The notes beneath the pieces were generated by a model that worked only from the letters and a program-made list of their open reading frames with translations, had not been told where the DNA came from and did no database searches. A stretch of 64,000 nt of DNA from NCBI GenBank assembly GCA_021613335.1, contig JAJTWR010000044.1, positions 1,924,001 through 1,988,000 of the forward strand, given 5' to 3'. Positions 52,863-64,000 of the stretch are shown one piece after another (position 1 is the stretch's first letter; each line of letters opens with the position of its first letter). This stretch comes from Whitmania pigra. Lineage: Eukaryota > Annelida > Clitellata > Hirudinida > Haemopidae. Both the position numbers and the translations under genes were made by a program.

Positions 52863-54883
52863 TTCTAGACTAAACTTTTTGACAGCGCTTATAAAACTAT
52901 GTGAAGCAATTGTCGCATGTTATCAAAGCTTCTGCTTTATCATCAGCTTTATTTATGTAATTCAAACTGCAGTTGCAAACCAACTCCAAATGCAAGTAGT
53001 TGTGGTCGCCTGGAACTTCTTCTACAGAACTGTACGCAGAAATAGAATTGTTTCCTTTCACAAAGGAATTGTCTACTCTACAATACCAATTCACATATCT
53101 GGTCAATCAAACATTTACTAAATGCTTTATTAACGTCCGTTGCATAGCTAGACGATTAGGACGGTCAAACATTTACTCTTTCAAGCGTCTTTATAAACAA
53201 CTTCTTATCGAATCAACGTAACCTGTTTAATTCAGCAATCACTTCATCCGTTTTTTTAAATTACATTATTTATAATTGGACATCCAACAGCGGGAGTTTT
53301 TTCCCTCTAGGATATTTCCTGTTCATGGTTGATGTTATGTAATTTTTTGAAGTACAAATAAAAAAATGTCTAATGCAAATTGACAATTTCCCATCTCAGA
53401 CTTTCTTGCAAATATATAACTTTTGTTGGATCACCGCCTGAGCAGAGGATGCAGGCAAAAGCATTATAAATGAAAAACTCGTTATGAGTCCGGGAAATGT
53501 CGAACCTTACTTCTATGTAATCCTAAAATACAAAACAATCACTAGGTAACCATAAATAAAAATAATAACTTGGACGGAAATGTTTCCATTCCAAAAATGT
53601 TAAGTAGATTAATCCTGCTGAAGTATTTGAGGTTCGTGAATTTGTTACCTTGAAAATCTCCATAGATAATTTTTATGGATCAAAAATGTTAAACTACTGG
53701 CATGCAATTTTAATGTATATAAATTATAAATATCACAAGTTATAGAGGAAACAAGAAAGTCTCATCTTTTGATGATGAAAGGACTCCTCAACTCACTCCC
53801 GCGGTCACACCTTCTCATCATATCGTCATCCCACAATCTCTTCTTCAACATTATCATAAATAATGTGACTTGCCCATCATTTAGTCTAAATCATCTTAGT
53901 TGTGCAACCGACACTAACCAAATAAATAAATAAAAATAAAAACCATCTTTTATTTTACATCGTAACATCGTCCAATACCTCATCATGGATCCTTAAATTG
54001 TTATTACTTATTATCGAACTCAAGTGACCTTTAGATCATTTATTATTAATATATTTAATGTTAATAATGAATATAGAGAATATAGCATTCCAGCTGTTTT
54101 AAGTTTCTGTCAGCTTATCGATTGATGTGCAACTTATGCCACGCCATACAAAGTTAATCATGTTACAGCCATTTATCAAGTCACGTCTGCTACTCAGATA
54201 GTCTAATTTCTTTTGATCCCTCCTCTGAGTTTCTCCTCGAACTTTTTGAATTATGTAAGTTGATGAGTTCGAGTTCTAGTTGACATTCAAGGGCAGTCCA
54301 CTTTAAGGAATGTCTTAACGATTAGATTGCCGTTAAGAATTGCCAGCGATTAACTGATTTCAAGACAATTAAATTATTTTCCTTGATTACTTGCTGAACC
54401 AATGTGGACTGGTATCGACTCGTAATGATTCAGAATCGGAATGTGAAGACTGTGAAGTTCAGAGAAGAACCAAAAATTTCGCGGTTACTGATAAAGGTTA
54501 AAAATTAGTTATTGATCCTCTGTGATGGAAAGCTTATCATTTTATAAAATTGTCATCTTTTGTTCGTAAGAGGCAGTTCATTCAAGATTGATTCTCAAAT
54601 CCTTCACCTCTGGGTACAAGAATCTTCTCACCAAAGCATTCTGCGCATATGTCCTCTACCCACTCAATAAGATAAAATAAAATATTATTAGCATTTAAAT
54701 AAAAATCTTGTATCTATAGAGTGATCGGCAACTCCCTATTCTATAATGCTTATAAGTTTTTAATATGTTGAAATATATTTAAAGTTCCTTTTGCATGCAT
54801 TCCATTATGTATACATATATGGGGGGTGAGAATTAACAATTAACAAACTTTAATTTTCATTGGCACCCTAATAAGTATACATA
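52863..54883. other. intergenic, no gene seen
   Basis: Overlapping short frames at 52849-53221 on both strands lack a domain. GCTAGACGATTAGGACGG at about 53147 matches the SINE-associated motif found at 39407 and 56865. Confidence 0.4.
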
Positions 54884-56461
54884 CAGTGCTAAAAAAAATG
54901 TTACGACAGTCCCCATTTTTTGTAATAACTTAAGTTTAAATTATCGTACGAAACTCAAATTTAGAAGAACTGTGTAATATACTTAAAGAACATAACTCGT
55001 ATATTTTTTTTCACTTTGATCAAGAATTAAGCGCAAATTCCTCAAAAATCCATTTTTTTTGCATAGAAATATTTTTACGACAGGTTACAAATAAACTCAT
55101 GAATTTCAGTATTTTGGCAAAAATTTTTATTTAAAACTAAATGAAATAATGTTTCAATAAGATGTCATTCCTCCTTTTTTAGAAATAACATCTATGCACT
55201 TATTTTTCATGGAGAAAATCAGTGTTTTGATGATGTTTTCATCCAAATTTCTCCAGGCGCTCCAAATCGCTTCTTTAAATTAAATTCTGTGTTATATTGT
55301 TGTCCATTGCCATAAACTGATCTTGAAAGTAGGCCCCAGACATTTTCTATCGGATTCAAGCAGGGTGAACACGCCGGCCAGTCCATCACTTGAATGTTGG
55401 ACTCCTGGAAATATGCTCTGGTTGCCTTGGAAACATGACTAGGAGCATTATCTTGCTGAAATTCATGTTGTTTTGCTTCAGCAAAAGGAAGGAGATGATC
55501 TTTGAGCATTTAGATGTACTTCTGAGAGTCCTGCCTCCCTTTCAAAATCATCAGTTCAGTCCTCTTAAATGCTGAAATTCCTCCCCAGACCATCACAGAG
55601 CCTCCTCCGTGTTTTCTGCTATAACAAACCTCTCTTTCTTTTCTGAGATCATGCCAGTAATATTTATAGCCGTCTGGCCCATCAAGGTTAAATTTTTTTT
55701 TCTTCTGTGAAAATTACGCGTTCCCATCTTTCGTTGTAGCTGACCCTCTCTTTGGCCCAGAAGAGGCGTTTTTTCTTGTGATGGACTTTCAACGCTGGAG
55801 CTCGCTTTCGCATTTCGTATCTCTGCTGTCCACTTAAATTAAGATAATTGCAGACTGTCCTAACATGGACATCCAAATCCAGCTTATCTTTTAGCTGTTT
55901 ACACGAATATTCTTCTTGTGAAGCCTCCCTGATGAGGCGTCTCTGAATCTGATTCGAGAGTTTTTTCGGTCTTCCGCCCTACTTCTTCCCATACGAGTCT
56001 GGATCATTCAAAAAACATTTGATGACAGTTCTTGACCTATTTAACTCATTTACAATCTTTTTTATTGAATAATTTGCCTTTCCCAAGGCTTTAACTTGTC
56101 CTCTTTCCCCTTCTGTCAAACCTGCTTTCTTTCCCGTGATGAAATGAATGTAAAAGGAAGTTTTGAATTTCACACTCCTTTACATAGCCCTCTTAATGAC
56201 AATTTAATGTTTGATCCTTCTAACGAGACTTTGAAATTGATGAAACAAATCCAAACCGGAAACTGTCGTAATAATATTTCCAGGCCAAAAATGGTTCATT
56301 TGCATAATTTACGGGAACCATTAATCCATATGAAAGGAAATTTTGCACGATGCTTACAAATGGTGTTTTACGTAATTGCTGAAAATTTCATCAAGATATG
56401 TTAATTTGTAAGGAAATTATCCATAAAAAGTGGGCATGTCGTAACAATATTTCTAGCACTG
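54884..56461 (-). mobile_element. Tc1/mariner element with intact ends and disabled transposase
   Basis: Inverted ends CAGTGCTAAAAAAAATGTTA (54884 on) and TAACAATATTTCTAGCACTG (to 56461) are flanked by TA on both sides. The transposase on the minus strand (about 56130 to 55170) has the helix-turn-helix start (KALGKANYSIKKIVNELNRS). DDE motifs are NLDGPDG, QDNAPSH and NPIENVWG, the last two 34 residues apart as in DD34E. Lesions visible are an in-frame TAG near 55980, a TAA near 55508, an extra base in an A-run near 55692 and a one-base shift near 55275. Total length is 1,578 bases, normal for the family. Confidence 0.88.
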
Positions 56462-56463
56462 TA

Positions 56464-57116
56464 TAGTATACATATAAATACAGACTTGTTTTTCCTACCG
56501 GAGTCGCAGATACAAGCCACTTGTCTCAGACCAATCGAGTATGGAGTTGTATTCCTTAAAATATTGCCCCAAGTTCATTCACTTGGATGTTCTCGGACTC
56601 ACTATCAGATTCTATTACCAAAATTGCATCTTTGCCATAAGTCTATAACCCTGCATAAGTCTATAACATCAAAAACACCTTTCCAAGCGACAGTTTGTTT
56701 ACGAATTAATATTAAAATTTCTGACAGTTGATTGGATTGCATGCTTTTTTTTTAGTCTCCTTGCTCGAATCTGTATATCCATCGTGAGAGGCATAGCCTT
56801 AACCATTAAGAGGTCCACGGGTTGGTTGATATTTTATAAACGTCCATTTGATCGCTAGATGATTAGGACCGGACCACGGGTTGATAATCACTGATTCACA
56901 TAGAAGCAGACCATTGTTGAATCCATTTATCAAAACAAAGTTGTAAATGAAATAGTCGGACGTAAAAAATAATTTAAAATTTAATTACATGTTATAAAAA
57001 TTTATTAAATATATGAATTGAGTAAAATCTTTTCTTAAATATTCTACGATGTTTATGCTTGCATGTCGATATTTGGTGTTGTTTCTGTGAGTTCAACGAA
57101 AAAGACATCTATAGAT
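56464..57116. other. intergenic with a SINE fragment, upstream of PAXBP1
   Basis: On the minus strand at 56765-56830 lies a tRNA-Glu-like head (CTTAATGGTTAAGGCTATGC, CTCTCACGATGG), a relative of the copy at 39402-39480. GCTAGATGATTAGGACCGG follows at about 56865. The PAXBP1 promoter must lie in the last 250 bases. Confidence 0.5.
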
Positions 57117-60100
57117 ATGTTTAAAAAGTCAAGGAATATCCGTGCACGTAAATTGGACAGCGAATCAGATGGCGACGATCTCAGTCAAAATGAATCCGTT
57201 TCTCCGGGTAAGGCTACGGCCTCATCCGAGGCTACGACGAAACAAACTGTGAGCAAACAAGAAAGTACAAAACCTCAAAAATGCCCCATATCAAATTCAA
57301 AACTTAGCTTCGACATCGAAGAAGGTATACCTTTTATTTCTCTAATGATTCTGCTCTTCTTATTATGTTCTAAGCTAAAAATCCAAGTTCAAAATCTTGC
57401 TGCATTCCAAATTTGTCAAAAAGTTGAGGCACTAAATATAATTAGCAATTTATTATAAAATTTTTATAATTAGTCTACTCATTTGTCAGATGTATGGAGT
57501 GTATGAGTGTTTTACATAAACAATTTGTCAGAATCTAAGGGTAGAATCTAAAAACAAATAATTTAATGTTAGATGTTTCTAGATTGTATTAAAATTTACG
57601 TGTTTCATTAATGAAAATTTGCTAAAATTCAAATACAATTCAATAGGAGAAGAATTTCAATTGAAAAAATCTAACCATAGCAAGAAGCTCATGAAACATT
57701 ATAAAAAAGAAAAGGCAAAAGAAGATGCAAAGGTACTTATTGTGTTATTGATTGAAAAACATGTGTTCCAACTGCTAGTTATAGCATTGGCATAAATTTA
57801 TGTTTTCCATTTGAAGTCACAAAAATTTGGCTCTTCGAATGAAAAGTCGCTAAGAGCACCTCCTCCGATAGATTTGAAATTGGGTGGAGATGAGGAGGAA
57901 GAAGAAGATGATGGTGATGGAAGACACATTAAAACCAAAAGAAATGATTCATCTAACAGAAATAACATGCCTACCATGCAAGACATTTTGAAGAGTTAGA
58001 ACTTATTATTTTTATAATATTTTATTTTTTCATTTAAAGATTTTTATAAACTAGTTTTAAATAACATTTACTGTGCGACTTGATTTTCTTGAATTGTCAA
58101 TGTTTATTTTTAATTGCATTTGAACAAAATTCAATTCAGGTGGTGAGATTCCAGATGCAAATATGATCCACTTGGCCAGGAAAAAAAGGCAAATGGCTCG
58201 TGAATGTGGGGAGGATTTCATTCCATTGGACGATACGCAAAGATTTGATAGGGTCAACTCGAGACTCATAAGGTGTGATTTCTTGCAGAGTTTGTGCATT
58301 GTCTACCATCAATTATGAATCACAGTGTGCCCTTTGTTTTGTGCATGCATATTAATGTAATTATGGAGTTACAAAGTAATCAACCCATACTTAACCAGCT
58401 ATTTAGCTTTTATTTGATAACTCACATTTAATTTTGATAAAATTTCACACATGTTTTTGATGAGATGGGTTGTTAGCCTTGCCTTTAAATTATTCCATCA
58501 AGTGAATGATTCAAAGTCTCCTCACTTGATCATGTTAACACAGGTGATGTTTGTAAAAGATATCATTATGTATCAACCATTTGTAGGGATGACGATAACG
58601 ACGCTTCGGATAGCGGAGATGAAAGCAATGTTTTGGCTTTGACGAGCAAACAGAAGGATGCTCAGAGGAGATGGATTGAGGAGAAAATACTTGCAGCTGA
58701 AGAGGGTAAATAATAGTAGTAATAACAATAATATTAATTAATTGTTAGTTGAGAATTTATTATAATATTTTGCATGTGAAAGTTAGTGGTTTAGTCTTGG
58801 ATTCTGAAGTTTATTGTTTCTTAATTTAGACAGTGTGAGTGACAATGAGGAGAATGCATGGGAAGAACAACAAATTAAGAAGGGAACCAGCATTCCTGCC
58901 CAACCAGTGAGTTTGATCTAAAGCCATTTTAACTACAAACAAACTGTCAATCATGCATGAAGATTTATAAATTTAAATTTGGTTCAAATTAATTTGCTGA
59001 TTAATTAATTTAATATTGCTTGGAAGTTGCTCGTGAAAAGAGTATCTAAGGAATTATTTAATAAACATTTTCAACACGATAATTTAAATATAGACTTTAA
59101 ATATTCATCAGGTAGTTGTGACTGCAGCCAATGAGCTCTATCCAGGTTCCTACCATCAACATTTCATGTTCAACAGCAATGGAGGAATGTCTGTGATGAA
59201 CTACACCATCCAGAACAACTTGACTGCTTTGGAAGTCAACGAAATGAATGCCATCAACGAAAGGAAACTTTCTGCTCCCAAGAAGACTATTGAGGAGAGG
59301 TTGTTTGATTGTAATATTATAATTTGTAATGTGGAAGGGGTTTGTGATTGGTTCAAAGATTGATGTGATTATTCCAAATCATTTCGATGAAGCTCGTACA
59401 TTTGTTTGTTTTCTTATTTATAATTATTTATACAAATGATGATGTTGTTTGTGTTATATTTATGGTTTTAAATTAATCTAAACTTATTCAACTGCAGACT
59501 TCAAGAACTAAAAGAGAGGCACAAACAAAGGAACTTTGATTTTGAAAACCTCTCTGCGAGAAGTAAAGAGGTTGTCTCATCAATTGATTTCCTGAAGAAT
59601 GAGATCTCAGTGTTGAAGGAAGAATATAAGTTCTATCAAGACATGAGGGAGTTCACCAAGGACTATGTCGAGTGCATGAATGAAAAGGTGGGTCATGACA
59701 TTCACTTTCATTCGAGTGATCGTTCAATTCTATTTATTATTTGGATTTAATCCAGGTTTCTTCAATTAATTACCTGGAGAGATGTATGACTGACCTGCTG
59801 AAGCAAAGAACTGACAAATTGATCAACAGGAGGCAAGAAGATGTGAGGGACCAATCGCTCGACTTTTTCCCTGGTTTGTTTCTTGTGTCTGGTTATTATG
59901 GATGAGTTTATTATAGAAGAAATAATTAGTAGTTGGCGTAATGTAAAATTTAATGTCATATTATTGCATTATTTAAAACTACCAAGTGGCTATTTCTTTT
60001 GAATGTTTTAGGGAAAATAGTGACTGATGAGGTAACTGAAGATTTGGCGAAAGTCCGGAGGAAAGCTGAGAGAGAGGGTCGAAGGTTTCAGAGTTTTTTG

Positions 60101-62251
60101 TTTGTTTTGCCGTTGAAGTGGCACATTATGATGCACATTACCATCTTCAACAACAGAGTTGTGTTGTTGTCATTTTAGTTGCTAATTTCTCAAAGTTCCA
60201 CTCATTAAATGCAGAGCCAGAAGAAAGCGAGCACGTGAAAGTAAAGGGATTAAGAATCATTGTGATGGAATGTCGACAGATGATGAACTCATTAATTCCG
60301 AAATAGTCAAGTTTAGTACTGAGAAAGGTGAGAACTATTTACATGGAATTGTTTAAACGTCACTTCAAAACCTCATTTTATTTCCTGCAGAACGACTGAC
60401 AAAAGATTGCAAGTCTGCACTCGACGACGTGGACGAAGAGTTCTGCTCCATTCCCAGCATCCTGGCGAGATTTGAAAGATGGAAGAAAGAAAAGATGGAC
60501 TCGTATGTGGAGGCTTACGTCGGACATTGCCTCACTAAGCTATTCAGCCCGCTGATCAAACTTCAGCTTATAACGTGGAATCCTCTTGAAGTATGGTGTT
60601 TGTGAGCATGGCTTCTTTCACTTTGCATACATTTAACATTGCACCACATTCGTTGATCATGCATGCTACTGCATTTATTCCAATTCTTAACAACTATCTA
60701 ACTTTTGCAGACTTACTGCCCCAATTTTGAGAAGAGCCAATGGTTTCAAGATCTGCTCTTTTACGGTTCGCTGGACTTCTCTGACGGCGACGTTGCCGAT
60801 CCTGACATGAAAATCCTGCCTAATATAATTGACAAAGTTCTTGTACCGAAGATTACTGGTCGGTAGGATGCCTCTTCTTGTCTGCCCAGCTCTTTCTGAG
60901 CCATTTCAAAAACTCTGTAAAAAGTCAAATAGTTTCTTGAGATGTTTTGTTCGTTTGGTTCTAAGTAATATTTTTTAAATCTTTTTAAAGAAATGTTTAC
61001 TGTCAGTTTATGCATTTTTTTTTTACTAAGTTCTATTTTGTGTTCAGTTGCTTTGGACAAGTGGAGAAATTGAATTTTTGCTTAAAATCTTTGCAGTGTT
61101 TGTTGAGAATGTTTGGGATCCTTTGTCTCTGAAGCAGAGTTGTTCGTTGAAGAAAGTCGTGCAGCAGTTGGCAGATGATTACCCATTGTTTGTCGTGGAG
61201 GAGAAAAATGCACAGGTGAAACTTTGTGCCTACTCATTGTTATGTATAACATTTTATTTTAATTATGTTTATAATTATATTTGTGTGCCGATAGAATTAA
61301 TCGCGTACAAGATTTCAATTTTTCATCGTTATTTTTTTAAGACTCTCATCAAAGCCGTAGATGCAAGGATTTCAAAGTGTTTAAAAGATGATATTTTTAT
61401 GCCTTTGTATGGAAAGAAGTATGTAAAATATTGTTTTACTATTTTATTTGCTGTGTGCAATTTTCACCTCCTGTGCAAATTTAACAAATTTCTAATTCTT
61501 ATTTTAGCGTCCTCGAAAACAGAAATTCTGGTGCTACCCTGTTTTTCTACAGGCAGCTGTATACTTGTATCAAGGTTTACTAACATTCAATGAATCTGAA
61601 GTTTCATCAAATCTTGAACTGATGTTTTGTTTTAGCTTTTCAAAAGCATCGTGTTGTGGCAAGGCATAATGTCCAATCACCAACTTCAGAGTCTTGCTCT
61701 CGATCAACTACTCAACAGATACATCATGATTGCTCTACAAAATGCACCTTTCAACACAGAACTTCTGGCTGTTTGTCAAACGGTACATAGAAACAATCTA
61801 TTTAACTTGTTAATTATTAGTTTATTTATTATTTTCTGATTGTTTAATGCTCATATATAATGTAATTTTACTTTTTTTATTAATCCAGATATCATCAGAT
61901 GTTCCAAAACAATGGTTTGAAGAATATCTTCAAGGCATTGGTCTCCCTCAGCTTGAAAATTTCTGCAAATTTCTTGTGAGTTCAGCCAGTATGCTAAAGA
62001 ATCAAGTTCCTAGCAGCTCAGACACAAGGTAGTGTGGCATAACTTTCTTGCCCTCATGCAGTTTCTTAATTTGTTGAATCATACATAAGTTTTATGTAAT
62101 ATTCTTGATATTTTGCAACCATTTAAATTAAATGTCATTATTTTTCAGAGACATCATAAAACGTATCGGAAAAGTGCTGCTTGAGTTGAATGCCGAGAGT
62201 CATGCTTCATCTGTTGGAGCATTGATTGGATCAAAAATCTCCCTCCACTGA
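57117..62251 (+). CDS. PAXBP1: PAXBP1/GCFC-family protein, 19 exons
   Basis: A nuclear protein of the GC-rich sequence DNA-binding factor family, linked to spliceosome and PAX-associated functions in other animals. Nineteen exons (57117-57324, 57647-57732, 57817-57994, 58140-58272, 58587-58705, 58830-58906, 59112-59299, 59498-59687, 59756-59873, 60012-60084, 60215-60327, 60391-60590, 60711-60858, 61097-61215, 61342-61418, 61508-61574, 61636-61782, 61889-62028, 62149-62251) close in phase, giving 827 residues. The start MFKKSRNIRARKLDSES is typical. Acidic low-complexity stretches follow, then IPDANMIHLARKKRQMARE and WEEQQIKKG. The GCFC domain begins near ILARFERWKKEKMDSYVEAY with LFSPLIKLQLITWNPLE. 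I chose 57117 over the in-frame ATG at 57063 because of the family N-terminus. The exon 13/14 junction is the least certain. AATAAA lies at 62285. Confidence 0.92.
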
Positions 62252-63223
62252 TTGTTTAAATTATGTATTGATACAAACTTTTGTAATAAAATAAATTTCT
62301 TTGTGACATCATTAATTCAGAATGCATTATCTCCAGCATTTCTCGGATGTTTAATCTTTTAAATATAAGGTTTTTTTCGCGAGCATTGCATACATTTTTC
62401 GAATTTAAATATGATTTTGAATGTAATGTAATTACTGAAATTGTGGACTCAAACTCTGCCTGAATTTGATTAGCAAATCAGATTACAGATGTTTATGTAG
62501 ACAATGATGTATAGTTAACCTTCACGACAGCGGGGATGTGCTGTCACTACAGTATAAACATTTTGAATTTGGACATTGCCTCCTTTTCCAACTAGCTATG
62601 CGAGCTCGCGACTAGGTTGCCGTCCCCGGTTTCTATATCTTAATCTTAATCTTCGATAGTCATTAAATCAATAAAATGATAATTAAAAGTGTTACATCGT
62701 TTGACAATTAAGTGAAGCGTCGTCAAGCATGGATTAAACTACAACCGTTGTAGGTAGTCGTGTTGTTTGGACTTAATGTTAATAAGTCTCGTTTGCTACT
62801 AAATCTCAGCGATTTCGACAAGACCAGCTAGTACACAAAAATTACAAATAAAAAGGAGTTCAATATGATTTTAAATAAAACATTATTTGGTGTCGTTGTA
62901 TTACGCAGTTTATTTATGCAATTTCATATAAAGAGTTTTGTAAAATAACTTCATAATCGCATTTAGAGTCTCCTCGATGACAGGTCCAGTGTAAACTCTT
63001 GACGATGATAAAGATTGTAAACATAGAGTTTTATTTATTGAATAGAATGCGCTTATTAAGGCGATAGCATATATTATGGTAATGGCGTTTATTGCGGTAT
63101 CGGATGTGAGGATTGAGAGGCTGGCCTATTCTTGGCGATTGCTTTGTTGGCTACCTCCAGTATGTCAGACGATTTTCTATAAAACCGTTGGAGATCGATA
63201 GACTTCCACAGAAAATAAAGCTC
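62252..63223. other. intergenic, no gene seen
   Basis: After the PAXBP1 polyadenylation signal no exon-like segment or clear repeat is visible up to the LINE. Confidence 0.45.
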
Positions 63224-64000
63224 CGCCCATAAACAAATTTAGTTCCGCCTATAATGAAGCTATAGAGGTCAAGAAACGTTGTCGACGCTTGGAACGTCTA
63301 TATCGTCGCAAATGTACAGAAGCTGCCAAACAGGAGTACAAATCAGCAAAGGACGGTTCCAAGCTGACCATTCTCCAGGGCATCTTCTATCAAGGAAGAA
63401 CTCAGCTCCAACGCCAATCCACGTTCTATGTGGCACTCACTTCATAGCCTCTTGCATAGTAATCCTCGGCAACACTATTCTCATGCCGAATGCCAGTCTC
63501 TTGTCACCTCATTCAACACATTTTTCATCCCAACGTCTCTTCTAAAAAAATATTCCTCCATTCTAGCTCCAACCCTCTCCAAAGTTGCTAACATTTTCTT
63601 CAGCTCCGGTGTCTTTCCTTCCATCTTCAAGTGAGCGCAAGTACTCCCCTTACTAAAAAAGCCAAGCCTCGACCCTAGCTCTCCGTCCAATTATACAACC
63701 ATCTCTAACGTTTCCACTATAACGAAACCACTAGAGAGGCTCACCCTTTCTAGAATTCGTCCCAGATTACCAAATCCTCTAACTTCTCTCTATTTCCATC
63801 TGCCTATAGACCTGGTTTCTCCACAGAGACTGCTCTTTTCCATATTTTCAACAATTTATTCCACATCTGTGAAAATCGTAACTATGTCGTCATGGTCGGC
63901 CTAGACCTATCGGCAGCCTTTGATACCATCAACCATAGCATATTAGACAGACTTCCCTCCGACTTCGGTATCGAAGGCCTCCCACTATCTTGGCTCCACT
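63224..64000 (+). mobile_element. CR1/L2-like LINE reverse transcriptase, damaged, continues beyond the window
   Basis: Early pieces read RLERLYRRKCTEAAKQEYKS, the region between endonuclease and RT. Later come PSLDPSSPSNYTTISNVSTI and KPLERLTLSRIRPRL. After a frame change comes AYRPGFSTETALFHIFNNLF, then VGLDLSAAFDTINHSILDRL with the F/LAAFDTINH core of LINE RT. At least two frame changes show it is dead. It may belong to the same clade as the tail at 50349-51235, but their parts do not overlap. Confidence 0.8.

Noticed and set aside
60862..60868. Alternative PAXBP1 exon 13 donor (CG|GTAGGA), a better splice consensus than GTCGGT
   Set aside because: Its phase leads to early stops with every nearby acceptor; the GTCGGT donor at 60859 joins in phase to the VFVENVWDPLS exon.

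Overview
This is animal nuclear DNA, not bacterial. Genes are split by many short AT-rich introns with clear GT-AG borders (one GC-AG), intergenic DNA is full of trinucleotide microsatellites, and transposons of several classes are scattered through it. The gene set (Shaker-type potassium channel, ARL1, alpha-2-macroglobulin family, CUB-domain SOL-1-like protein, GT61 glycosyltransferase, PAXBP1/GCFC) is metazoan. A lophotrochozoan such as an annelid is my guess, not something the sequence proves.

Layout. 1-1.1 kb: last exons of an unrecognised coiled-coil gene (+). 2.0-2.8 kb: two-exon bZIP factor (+). 3-12.9 kb: intergenic, with a 23-bp satellite (22 copies) and long ATT, CAA/TAA and GAT repeats. 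12.9-14.4 kb: uninterrupted Kv1/Shaker reading frame (+). 15.3-16.6 kb: ARL1 (-). 17.3-23.3 kb: a DNA transposon with perfect 26-bp terminal inverted repeats, entered by a Gag/protease/RT retroelement whose LTR copies face each other, and by a hAT element that contains a Tigger-like MITE that contains a smaller hAT element. 25.6-33.0 kb: 34-exon alpha-2-macroglobulin/TEP gene (+), 1,477 residues, without the thioester motif. 35.5-42.2 kb: seven-exon two-CUB gene (+), whose third intron holds an R4/Dong-like LINE fragment in a TAA repeat. 42.4-44.0 kb: eight-exon plant-type (class II) PRPP synthetase (-). 47.2-48.8 kb: single-exon GT61 glycosyltransferase (-), followed by a decayed second copy at 49.5-50.05 kb. 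50.3-56.5 kb: LINE tails, SINE-like pieces and a nearly complete Tc1/mariner element. 57.1-62.3 kb: 19-exon PAXBP1/GCFC gene (+). 63.2-64.0 kb: LINE reverse transcriptase running off the window.

I joined exons by hand from splice signals, reading phase and family resemblance. In the macroglobulin, CUB, PRPP synthetase, ARL1 and PAXBP1 genes every exon phase closes without a frame break, which is strong internal support. The neighbouring genes share no obvious pathway, as is normal in animal genomes. The most unusual items are the nested transposon block with inverted LTRs, the plant-type PRPP synthetase, the thioester-less macroglobulin and the higher-order satellite.
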